Source: JANMCE01 sp963791625
Lineage (GTDB): Bacteria; Actinomycetota; Acidimicrobiia; Acidimicrobiales; Ilumatobacteraceae
Direction: 5' to 3'
Assembly (NCBI GenBank): GCA_963791625.1
Contig: CAWBTA010000001.1
Coordinates: 84,095 to 148,094, forward strand
Length of the DNA: 64,000 bases
A program made the position numbers and the translations under genes. Shown one piece after another: positions 44,357 through 53,494 of this stretch. A model generated the notes under the pieces. It had not been told where the DNA came from. It worked only from the letters and a program-made list of their open reading frames with translations, and made no database searches. Position 1 is the first letter of the stretch. Each line of letters begins with the position of its first letter.

Positions 44357-46662
44357 CGGACCTCAGTGGAGACTTCGCGACCGACGGGACGAGGAGCGAA
44401 CCAGGTCCGGCCGATGCCGCGGAGAAGGGCGGCAAGGAGGTCATCGACCTCGACCAGGGTGACTTCAAGCGAACTGTCGGGTCGCACGGCGGGTAGGCGA
44501 TGGGCGAGCTTTTCGAGCAGACCTACCTCGTCGCTTTGGCCGTTACGGTCAGGCAAGCTGGCCAGGTCTTCGCGGATGCGGTCCACCTGGAAGGCAAGTG
44601 AGCGCGGGTTGCGGTCGTCGACCACGAGCAGGTCGAGAAGGGATTCGAGTTCGATGTCGGTGCGATACCGACGGCGGTAGGCCACCAGGCTCTCGGTGCT
44701 CGCCAGCACGAAGTCACCAACCGCACCGGCAACCACCATCGGCGGGGGAACGGAGAACGCCGCACGCAACGTCGTGACCAGCAGCCGCGATCGTTCCAAA
44801 CGGCGGCCGAGGTCGAAGAATCGCCAACCGGGGCCGCGCACCACACTCTCCTGCATCAACCCGGCCATCGCGGCGAGCGCAGCAAGGGTCCGGTCCAGCA
44901 GGTCGACCAGCTCCACGCCGTTGACCTGGGTTGGCTGGGTAAGGCGGGAGCGTTCGCTCAACAACGCGTCCATGACGCGCCAGGTGCTGGTGGATAGAAA
45001 TTCGCGCACGGTTGCCGCGTTCGATGCGAGGTGGCCGAGGGTGTCGGCGAGGCCGTCGGGCCGATCCGACAGCGCTTCGCGGGCCCGAGCAACGAGACCA
45101 ACGCCATCGGGACCGAACGCGCCGTCCTCGGCCCACAACCCCGCGTCCCCGCCGACGACCGAGCGGGCACCGACCAGGAGCGTGAGGACGGAGATGACGC
45201 GCTGCGCCCAAGCTCCGCCGTCGAGATCGGCAAGCTCGGGATCGGCTCGAAAGGTTGAGAGCGCGACGTGCACGCAGCGGGCGACGTTTTCGGCGTGCTC
45301 GGCATTGCGGCCCAACCAGAAGAGGGCCTCCGCCGCCCGGACCGGCAAGGAGTCCCGCAGGTCGATTGGGTTGAGCGCGCCGACGGCTGAACCAGTGATG
45401 GTCCGGGCCGGCGCAGAGGAATCGCCGACAACCCAGACATCTTTCACCCCGCCGCGGGAGCGGGCAACGCCGCCCGGTAAGACCGCCACGCCGTGTGCGC
45501 TCTGGACGGCATGCAGCCGCATCACGTAGCTGTCGGCAACCAATTCGCCAGCCTGGAGCACCGCCGTGGTGGCCCGCTCGCCAGCCCCCGACGCACTGGC
45601 GAGCAGCAGTTCCTCACCGAGTAACACCTCGCAAAGGGCTGGCAGGAATCGGTGCAGGTGGGTGCCGCCGACCAGGCCGGACCCGACGGCGTTGGACAGC
45701 CCGAGGTGGCCTCGGCGGGCGGCCTGCACCAGCCCCGAGACACCGGTGGATGTCGGTGCAACGATCTCCAGTGGATCAAGAGCACCGTCGGGTACGGCGC
45801 GCAACAGCACCCCGATTGGCTCCATCCCGCCGATGGCCCGCAGATAGAGCGAACCGCCCTGCACGGTCAGGTCCGCGGCGTCGACCAGGTTGTAGCCAAG
45901 TTGGGTGGCCAGCAGTGCTTGCTCAGCATAATCACGATGCGCCGGCGATGGCGCGAGCAGTGCGACGCGTGGCGACGTCGCGCCGGGTACCAGTTCGGCC
46001 AGCGCGCTGCGCAGTGCATCGAACCACGGCCCGAGGGGTTGGACACGCAGGCGTCGATGTTCGACGCCGAACAGCCGGGTCAGTACCGACCGAAGCAGGA
46101 GCGCCCGTCCGGCGCCAACCGGGTTTTCGGTGTGATCCTCCAGGACGACGAACGTGCCCGACGCGTCTCGTGTGATGTCGACCGCATACCGGCTGAGGCG
46201 AGTGCCCGCGGCTGGCCAGCCGTGGGCCGCGGCGAGGTACTGCGAGTTGCCGAGTACCGCGTCGACGGGCAACAAGCCCCGGCTCACCAGTGACCGCTTG
46301 CCGTAGAGGTCGTCAGCCACGAGTTCCAGCAACCGAACCCGCTGGGCAATCCCCTTCTGCAACTGGTTCCAGTCGTCTGCACTGAACACGATGGGAACCG
46401 GATCAACCCGCCGCGCCCCGGATAACTCAAGGCCGGTGAACTCATCGACCGCGGGAACAGCGAATCCAGCGGCTGCCGCGAGCCGTTCGGCAGCGGCGCC
46501 CCGGCGGGTGAGTTCCGCGCTGCCGAGTTGCTCGAAGGCGTCCAGCAACGCCGGCCAGTGAGAGCGGGCTTGTCCGGTCGATTGCATCACCTCATCGAAC
46601 CGCCCTGGGCGCGCTCGGCTCCCATACGCGGTGAACGACAACACCCCTCCAGCATGCCCCAT
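44353..46662 (-). CDS. degenerate circularly permuted ATP-grasp fused to alpha-E domain
   Basis: The 769-residue protein has an ATP-grasp-like N-terminal part (FSADDWNQLQKGIAQR near residue 95; PSPAHRDYAEQALLATQLGYNLVDAADLTVQGG near residue 245, shown split) and an alpha-E (DUF403) C-terminal part from about residue 460 (AAEALFWLGRNAEHAENVARC). Relatives of this fusion are usually nearer 830-850 residues. The LVVKP nucleotide-binding stretch and glycine-rich loop visible in the sister gene at 47.6-49.0 kb are absent here, so ATP binding may be lost. Start ATG 46662 follows CGGAG. Confidence 0.82.
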   Translation of the reverse strand: MGHAGGVLSFTAYGSRARPGRFDEVMQSTGQARSHWPALLDAFEQLGSAELTRRGAAAERLAAAAGFAVPAVDEFTGLELSGARRVDPVPIVFSADDWNQLQKGIAQRVRLLELVADDLYGKRSLVSRGLLPVDAVLGNSQYLAAAHGWPAAGTRLSRYAVDITRDASGTFVVLEDHTENPVGAGRALLLRSVLTRLFGVEHRRLRVQPLGPWFDALRSALAELVPGATSPRVALLAPSPAHRDYAEQALLATQLGYNLVDAADLTVQGGSLYLRAIGGMEPIGVLLRAVPDGALDPLEIVAPTSTGVSGLVQAARRGHLGLSNAVGSGLVGGTHLHRFLPALCEVLLGEELLLASASGAGERATTAVLQAGELVADSYVMRLHAVQSAHGVAVLPGGVARSRGGVKDVWVVGDSSAPARTITGSAVGALNPIDLRDSLPVRAAEALFWLGRNAEHAENVARCVHVALSTFRADPELADLDGGAWAQRVISVLTLLVGARSVVGGDAGLWAEDGAFGPDGVGLVARAREALSDRPDGLADTLGHLASNAATVREFLSTSTWRVMDALLSERSRLTQPTQVNGVELVDLLDRTLAALAAMAGLMQESVVRGPGWRFFDLGRRLERSRLLVTTLRAAFSVPPPMVVAGAVGDFVLASTESLVAYRRRYRTDIELESLLDLLVVDDRNPRSLAFQVDRIREDLASLPDRNGQSDEVGLLEKLAHRLPAVRPDSSLEVTLVEVDDLLAALLRGIGRTWFAPRPVGREVSTEVR

Positions 46663-46677
46663 GCCGATGCTCCGCTG

Positions 46678-47601
46678 TTATGCGACACGCTCCGTGACCC
46701 GAAAGTACTCCTCGGCAATGGCGCCGTGGATATCGCCGATGGCGTTCTGCAAGGCATCCGTCAGCAGGTGCAAGTGCCAGCCGCTGATGTCGTCCAACGC
46801 CAGGCTCGCGAGTCGCTCGGTAGCGATGTCACACGCACGGCTCACCTCCGCTCGGGCCGGCAGGACCGACATGCAGTGCGTGACCTCGCGGAGGCAGTGG
46901 GCGACCGATCGGGGGAACTCGCGGGACTGTAGGCAGAACCGGACGACCGAGTTGCTGTCGAGCGGTGATCGGGTGGCCCGGCGGTACATCTGCAGAGCGG
47001 AGAGGGACTGCAGCACGCCGACCCACTGGATGTCATCGAACGCGCCGTCACCGCCGATCAGACTTCCGGCTCGCACATCGAGCACGCGGGTCGTCATATC
47101 GGCCCGCTCGATGTTCCGGCCGAGGCGCAACATGCTGTACGCCGCGTCTCGGCTCATGGTTCCCGCCAGAATGCCAACGATGCGCTGCGATTCGCCGACG
47201 ATGTGGCTCAGATATTTTGTACGGCTGGATCGAGGAACCGCTTCCCCGCAGCGGTCGCCAACCTGCAGGAACAGGTCGTTGATGGCCTGCCAAGCGGCTC
47301 GGGGCAGCACCTCGCGAGTGGTGCGCAAGTTTTCGCGGGCGGCGATAACGCTGGCCACGATGCTGCTCGGGTTCTCTCGGTCGCAAGAGAGGTAGTTGAC
47401 GATCTCGGCCTCGCCTCCCACTCCCTTGCCGATCTCGGGATCGCCCAGGATGGCCAGGAGCGGGCTCCAGTCGAGCGCCACTGAATCGGGCATATCGATG
47501 ATGACGTTGGTGTGTTGCAGCACGATACGGGCGGTGTCTTCAGCTCGCTCCAGATAGCGGGCGGCCCAGTAGAGGTTTTCGGCGACGCGGGAAAGCAGCA
47601 C
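46678..47601 (-). CDS. alpha-E domain protein (DUF403)
   Basis: About 307 residues, nearly all helical, opening VLLSRVAENLYWAARYLERAEDTAR, the typical alpha-E start. GTG at 47601, one base after the ATP-grasp stop, is preferred over the upstream in-frame start inside the ATP-grasp gene. Alpha-E proteins partner circularly permuted ATP-grasps and are thought to take part in the same peptide-ligation pathway. The island thus holds alpha-E twice, once free and once fused. Confidence 0.87.
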   Translation of the reverse strand: MLLSRVAENLYWAARYLERAEDTARIVLQHTNVIIDMPDSVALDWSPLLAILGDPEIGKGVGGEAEIVNYLSCDRENPSSIVASVIAARENLRTTREVLPRAAWQAINDLFLQVGDRCGEAVPRSSRTKYLSHIVGESQRIVGILAGTMSRDAAYSMLRLGRNIERADMTTRVLDVRAGSLIGGDGAFDDIQWVGVLQSLSALQMYRRATRSPLDSNSVVRFCLQSREFPRSVAHCLREVTHCMSVLPARAEVSRACDIATERLASLALDDISGWHLHLLTDALQNAIGDIHGAIAEEYFRVTERVA

Positions 47602-47602
47602 G

Positions 47603-49036
<1,434 letters not shown>

Positions 49037-49252
49037 GGTCATCCTTTCAGGGTACGACCGGACTGTATCGGGTGGTTCACGGGCCTGTTTCCACCGTGTG
49101 AACTCGGCGATGGCCCCGATGGAGCGACGGTCCTCGGCAGTGTCCTCACATCGGCCGGAGTGTTTCGCCCGCACCCTACCGACCAGTCACGCCTTCGCAA
49201 GTGCAGCCGAATGTACGCTGGTCTCGGCGATCGCATCGCAAGGAGAACGATC

Positions 49253-49498
49253 ATGCCCGAAAAGAAGTCAGCCGTCGACGCTACGACCGAGAAGGTCAAA
49301 GGCCCGGCCTCGTACTTCCCTTCGATCGAGAAGACCTACGGTCGACCAATCGCCGAATGGAAGGCGCTGATCCGGTCCACTCCGCTCGTCAAACACATGG
49401 ACATCGTCAACTGGCTCAAGACCGAACACAACATGGGACACGGCCACGCCAACGCCCTCGTCGCCCACACCCTGGCTGAGGACATGGGCCGCAAGTAA
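49253..49498 (+). CDS. DUF4287-domain small protein
   Basis: The 81-residue hydrophilic protein MPEKKSAVDATTEKVKG... carries WKALIRSTP, MDIVNWLKTEHNMGHGHANALV, the core of the DUF4287 family. An AAGGAG site lies right before ATG 49253. It is divergent from the ATP-grasp gene. Function is unknown; these short proteins are common in actinobacteria. Confidence 0.85.
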   Translation: MPEKKSAVDATTEKVKGPASYFPSIEKTYGRPIAEWKALIRSTPLVKHMDIVNWLKTEHNMGHGHANALVAHTLAEDMGRK

Positions 49499-49607
49499 GT
49501 CTCTCGCCGTTGGCCACCCGACAGGGCTCCTGAGATGGCTTGGTACCGATCGTGGCGTCGTCGTGCTCGCCTACGGTCGCGACCTCGATGCAAGACGCCG
49601 GTAACCG

Positions 49608-50432
49608 TCACCGTTCCTGTGCATCGGCGACTTTTGACGCGGCGGTGACGTAAATGTGATCAAAGCCATGGCCCTCGAGGTCGGGAGTCTCGAAGCAGGT
49701 CAGTTCATTCACGATCATTCCGCCTTGGCTTAAGGCCGACGCGATGTCGTTCTCGTCCAGATTGGCACTCGGCAACCATCGCGTCCCGACGCTGTAGGCC
49801 CGGCAACCACCCAGGAAGGATCCAATGAATGATCCACCCAGGGCGATCAGCGTGGCCATGTGAGCAATCATGCTCCGGAATTCCTCCTTGCATGGAGTAG
49901 CCGAATCGGCGCAGTAGAAGCTCGTTACGACATCGAAGTGAGGCTGTTCGATCGAAGGCTCGCGAGGCATCTCCGAGTACAGGGGGCGCGGCGACCTGAG
50001 GTCGATGGCGGCGAGGTGCTTGACCCTCGCGCGAAGCAGACTCTCGCGCTTGTGAATTTCTGACCGGGTTGGCGTCGTACCTTCGGCGGCGAGGATGTCT
50101 CGGGTGAAGGGTGTCCAATCGTGGGCGTCGTCTCCCCCATCGAGCCAGAGTTGGATCTCTGCCAAATTCTCCGCAAGGTAGTCGCTCACCACAATTTCGT
50201 CGGCCTCTCGGCAGAGCGACAGCATGTGGTGGACGGTGGGACCCGACCCGACATCGAGCAATGATCGCCGGCCAGCGCGTCGGGGGTTTGTATCCGCACC
50301 GGCCAAATGGGCGGCGGCGGAAGTTGCAAGCCACGTGAGCAGTACCCTTTCATCCTGCATAACTGTGGAAAAGTACGACTGGTTGTACCTTCGCGCCGAG
50401 AATGCTGCCGGGTCGAACGCGGACAACGTCAT
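49608..50432 (-). CDS. NNMT/PNMT/TEMT-family methyltransferase
   Basis: About 274 residues. The SAM motif I LLDVGSGPTVHHMLSL near residue 57 and the SFYCADSATPCKEEFRSMI stretch near residue 175 match the nicotinamide/phenylethanolamine/thioether N- or S-methyltransferase family. These enzymes methylate small amines or thioethers. It is the last gene of a five-gene operon; its ATG at 50432 is in an ATGA overlap with the upstream membrane-protein gene. This is the best clue that the operon makes or modifies a small molecule. Confidence 0.85.
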   Translation of the reverse strand: MTLSAFDPAAFSARRYNQSYFSTVMQDERVLLTWLATSAAAHLAGADTNPRRAGRRSLLDVGSGPTVHHMLSLCREADEIVVSDYLAENLAEIQLWLDGGDDAHDWTPFTRDILAAEGTTPTRSEIHKRESLLRARVKHLAAIDLRSPRPLYSEMPREPSIEQPHFDVVTSFYCADSATPCKEEFRSMIAHMATLIALGGSFIGSFLGGCRAYSVGTRWLPSANLDENDIASALSQGGMIVNELTCFETPDLEGHGFDHIYVTAASKVADAQER

Positions 50433-51106
50433 GCGACGGGGGTACTCGCCGTTGGCTGTGGGGTAGCTACCCACCGGCCGACGTCGATGTGCTCGTTGTT
50501 GAGCGACAGGTACCGTTGCTTGAACCTGCGCCCGATCAGTATCGCCGCAACGACGGAACCGTTCAGGACCACGTGATGAACGGGATACAGAAGATGTGTC
50601 GCATCAATCGTCCCGACGGCGATGATCGCCACGACGCCTGCGACGCCATCAATGACCCAGGTGGATAGGGTCTCGCTTCCTGGCGCTTCCAACGACTTCG
50701 CCACAGTTAGCGCGACTGCCGCCAACTCGGCGACCCCGATCGCAGCAACAGCGACCATGGGCCGATTGGACAGGTGCCAGAGCACAAGTCCAGCAATGCT
50801 GATTCCCAAGGCCACGAAGTCCCACCGTGATGCTCCGCCCACGCCGCGTTTGATGGATGCGACAAAGACAGCGGAGAATCCGATTGCCGATCCTCCCGTG
50901 AGGAGGGCGCCAGAAATGGCTCCCGCAGCGGCCTGGGCGACACTGGCGCTCGTGGAAAGCATGGCAAAGACGAACCATGACATCCTCTGTGGGAGCGTCA
51001 CACCACGCGAGACATCTCGAAGGTATGGGACGACGCTCATGAGGCTGAGGAGTCCCGAGAGGCCCCCGAAAAGATTCTGAACTGTGATGGACGGGATTGC
51101 GCTCAT
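50429..51106 (-). CDS. seven-helix membrane protein, PQ-loop-like
   Basis: About 225 residues with around seven hydrophobic helices. The pattern LMSVVPYLRDVSRGVTLPQRMSW near residue 20 resembles an unnamed actinobacterial membrane family related in style to PQ-loop/SWEET proteins, which hints at solute passage. ATG at 51106 overlaps the stop of the aminotransferase-fold gene by ATGA and is preferred over the longer Arg-rich upstream frame, which is antisense-like. A transport role in the operon is inferred. Confidence 0.7.
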   Translation of the reverse strand: MSAIPSITVQNLFGGLSGLLSLMSVVPYLRDVSRGVTLPQRMSWFVFAMLSTSASVAQAAAGAISGALLTGGSAIGFSAVFVASIKRGVGGASRWDFVALGISIAGLVLWHLSNRPMVAVAAIGVAELAAVALTVAKSLEAPGSETLSTWVIDGVAGVVAIIAVGTIDATHLLYPVHHVVLNGSVVAAILIGRRFKQRYLSLNNEHIDVGRWVATPQPTASTPVA

Positions 51107-52587
51107 TTGACCGCTACGGCGATCCCGTCGGTCGTGCGGTCCGCGAAGTCCTGGAGGAAACAGACGAACCGGTAGACGTCGGCGAAGTTGCTGGCGATTC
51201 CGAGAGAGACTCGTATGGCGGACAGGACGCGGTCGTGCTGACGAAACAGGCCGTCGCGCAGCTCGTCGGGCCACACAGGCTGTTCGCGCCCGAACCACGC
51301 ACCCATCTCGTCAGGCCCGAGGTGATTCGCCGCCTCGCCAGCACCCGGGTTGCAGAAGCATCCGGTGCGTAGCGAAATGTTGGCCCGGTTGGCCAACGCC
51401 TCGACGTGTTGCTCGCACACCACGCGCCCGTCGCGGTCGCGGACGACGAAGGCCACGGTGCCTCCGCGGTGGTCCGGGCCGACCGGTCCGTAGATGCCGA
51501 CGACGGGCCGACCATTGCCATGGTGGAGCGATGCCATCGCTTCGAGCAGCCAGAGTGTGAGTGACGCGACCCGTTCGTGGAGCTTCGCGATTTCGAGCCC
51601 CTCGATCCGCCTCAAGCCAGCTGAAACGGCGGGCAGGCTGAGGTAGTCGACGGTGCCATCCTCAAAGCCGCCTTCGTCGGGTCGAAGGTAATGACCATCG
51701 CCAGATACCGACGCAACGGTCACGGTGCCGCCCGCGAACCAGGGCCGTGCCAGAGCGTGCATGCGATCGCGACGAATCAGCAGACAGCCGACACCTGTCG
51801 GATATCCAATGATCTTGTAGAACGAAGCGGCCACGAAGTCGGGGCGGACGCGTGACACGTCCAAGGGGTTCGTTGGTACGAACGCAGCGGCGTCGAGCAG
51901 TACGTCCCAACCGTGGGTGTGGGCCTCGTCGACAATGTCGAGCGGATGCTGCACCCCCGAGAAGTTCGACTGAGCCGGAAACGCCAGCAGGTTCGGCCTC
52001 GACGAGTCGGCGGCGGCCAGTGCGTCGGTCAGCGCCGAGCGATCGACCCGAAGTTCGGGGGCGACGACAGGAACGTAAGAGATGGCCGCGCCTTTCCGTC
52101 GGGCGAACTCGCGGATGCCATTCACGGAGTTGTGGTTGTCGGTGGTGAGTGCGAAGGCACCGCCCGGTTCGAATGGGTAGGCCTCGCCCACCAACTTCAA
52201 CGCACCGCTCGCGTTGGCGGTAAAGACGCAGTAGTACTCGTCCGGCGGAGCACCGAAGAACTCGAGCACGGCGTCGCGAGCGTCGGCCACGAGGGCAGTT
52301 GCAGCCAGCGATGTGGGGTTGTTCGAGTGCGGGTTGCCGAAGACGCTTCGGCTGAGGAACCGTGCGTGAGCCTCGACCTGGCTTGTCGCATAAAGGCTGC
52401 CGCCGGAGTAGTCGAGATAGACGTGCCGCTCGGCCTCCAGCCGTCCGTACTCGCAGCGTCTCATCGCGGCGAAACTGCCATCGGGATCGAATCCGGGGAA
52501 ACGCTTCGTGAAGGCCTGCTCCGCGACATCGAGCCCGACGGGCGGGGAGACGACCGACGGACGGTCGATGGACAGGAGTGCGTTCAT
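51103..52587 (-). CDS. MOCOS-like class V aminotransferase/cysteine desulfurase homologue
   Basis: The 494-residue PLP enzyme has Lys258 in ASFYKIIGYPTGVGCLL and the RTGCFCNPGAG motif with Cys410 and Cys412, the same pair that surrounds the persulfide Cys in molybdenum-cofactor sulfurase N-terminal domains. The MOSC domain of full MOCOS is absent. The family mobilises sulfur from cysteine. Here it lies in an operon with a beta-domain protein, a membrane protein and an NNMT-like methyltransferase, and no molybdoenzyme gene is within 4 kb. A thio-chemistry role in a new metabolite is possible. Confidence 0.85.
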   Translation of the reverse strand: MNALLSIDRPSVVSPPVGLDVAEQAFTKRFPGFDPDGSFAAMRRCEYGRLEAERHVYLDYSGGSLYATSQVEAHARFLSRSVFGNPHSNNPTSLAATALVADARDAVLEFFGAPPDEYYCVFTANASGALKLVGEAYPFEPGGAFALTTDNHNSVNGIREFARRKGAAISYVPVVAPELRVDRSALTDALAAADSSRPNLLAFPAQSNFSGVQHPLDIVDEAHTHGWDVLLDAAAFVPTNPLDVSRVRPDFVAASFYKIIGYPTGVGCLLIRRDRMHALARPWFAGGTVTVASVSGDGHYLRPDEGGFEDGTVDYLSLPAVSAGLRRIEGLEIAKLHERVASLTLWLLEAMASLHHGNGRPVVGIYGPVGPDHRGGTVAFVVRDRDGRVVCEQHVEALANRANISLRTGCFCNPGAGEAANHLGPDEMGAWFGREQPVWPDELRDGLFRQHDRVLSAIRVSLGIASNFADVYRFVCFLQDFADRTTDGIAVAVK

Positions 52588-53087
52588 TTGACCTCGATAT
52601 CCACCGTCGACGCATTCCCGCGCTGAGTGCTCGGGAACAGAGTCGACTGATCGATATCGGCATGGATGTGGACTTTGATTCCGGCCGCCCCCTTCTTGCG
52701 CAGGTGCAGGCGAAATTCTGAGAACGTGAGGTCCGCTCCGGGCTCAAGATTTGCTAAGCCGGTCAGTTCGACCGGCGACACGAGCAAGGTCGGGGTCTGG
52801 GTGTCATCACCGCTGAAGACATCCTCGCCGAAGTCGGCGCGTGACGGATAGAGCGCGGAGCCGAAGCTCAGGAACTGGGCCACCGTCGGATCATCGATGG
52901 TCAGGTGGTACTGCACGTTGACAAGGCCGACGGTGCCCTTGTTCGTGAGCGTCACGTCGAAGGTTGCGTCGTCGTTCGGTTGCAGCACGCTCGAGTTCCC
53001 GGTGTGGGGTTTGGTCACTTCGACGGTGACGTTTTGCGTGATGTAATCGGCGACAGACGGCGGGATGTCGTTGAGGACGATGGTCAT
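52584..53087 (-). CDS. beta-sandwich (CARDB/DUF11-like) protein of unknown function
   Basis: The 167-residue protein starts MTIVLNDIPPSVADYITQ and has no signal peptide. The middle reads like an extracellular-type immunoglobulin beta fold (ATFDVTLTNKGTVGLVNVQYH), often found in CARDB domains, and a second beta-rich part (VSPVELTGLANLEPGADLTF) follows. AGGAG before ATG 53087 decides the start. The gene is coupled to both neighbours by ATGA overlaps. It could be a scaffold or binding partner, but there is no functional evidence. Confidence 0.65.
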   Translation of the reverse strand: MTIVLNDIPPSVADYITQNVTVEVTKPHTGNSSVLQPNDDATFDVTLTNKGTVGLVNVQYHLTIDDPTVAQFLSFGSALYPSRADFGEDVFSGDDTQTPTLLVSPVELTGLANLEPGADLTFSEFRLHLRKKGAAGIKVHIHADIDQSTLFPSTQRGNASTVDIEVK

Positions 53088-53398
53088 GATGATGCTCCTG
53101 GCGTGTTGGTGGTTGGATCGGAAGAACCGTGTCGGTCGGCTCGGCGCATCCCGTCGCGTAGGGCGACTGCCGCACCGATGGCGCTCACCAGGAACAGCAC
53201 GCTCCCGGCAAGAAACGCAGTAATGGCACTGTTGTAGAGGCTTTCGGCGTAGAAGCCCAGGCAACCGACAACGAACAGCAACGCAGCTGCAACGTTCGCG
53301 ATTGCCCGGATCAGGTCGCCCGTCCATCGGCTGCGGTGTTGCGCACTCAGTGGGCGGTTGGCCGCGGACGGGGTGGGTCTTGGCGGTGAGGAGAGCAT
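53084..53398 (-). CDS. YrhK-like two-helix membrane protein
   Basis: About 104 residues, with a short Pro/Ser-rich N terminus and two hydrophobic helices (IANVAAALLFVVGCLGFYAES; ITAFLAGSVLFLVSAIGAAVAL), the arrangement of YrhK-domain proteins, then a polar tail. It leads the operon, overlapping the beta-sandwich gene by ATGA. The start at 53398 lacks a clear ribosome site, so the transcript may be leaderless or the true start further upstream. Function unknown. Confidence 0.65.
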   Translation of the reverse strand: MLSSPPRPTPSAANRPLSAQHRSRWTGDLIRAIANVAAALLFVVGCLGFYAESLYNSAITAFLAGSVLFLVSAIGAAVALRDGMRRADRHGSSDPTTNTPGASS

Positions 53399-53494
53399 GG
53401 AACCATCGTGACGAATGACGATGCATGTGACATCGGTAGTACCACGCAACTATGTGCGGCGCCGGAGCAGGTCTGGGTCGCCTACGCTCGCCCC

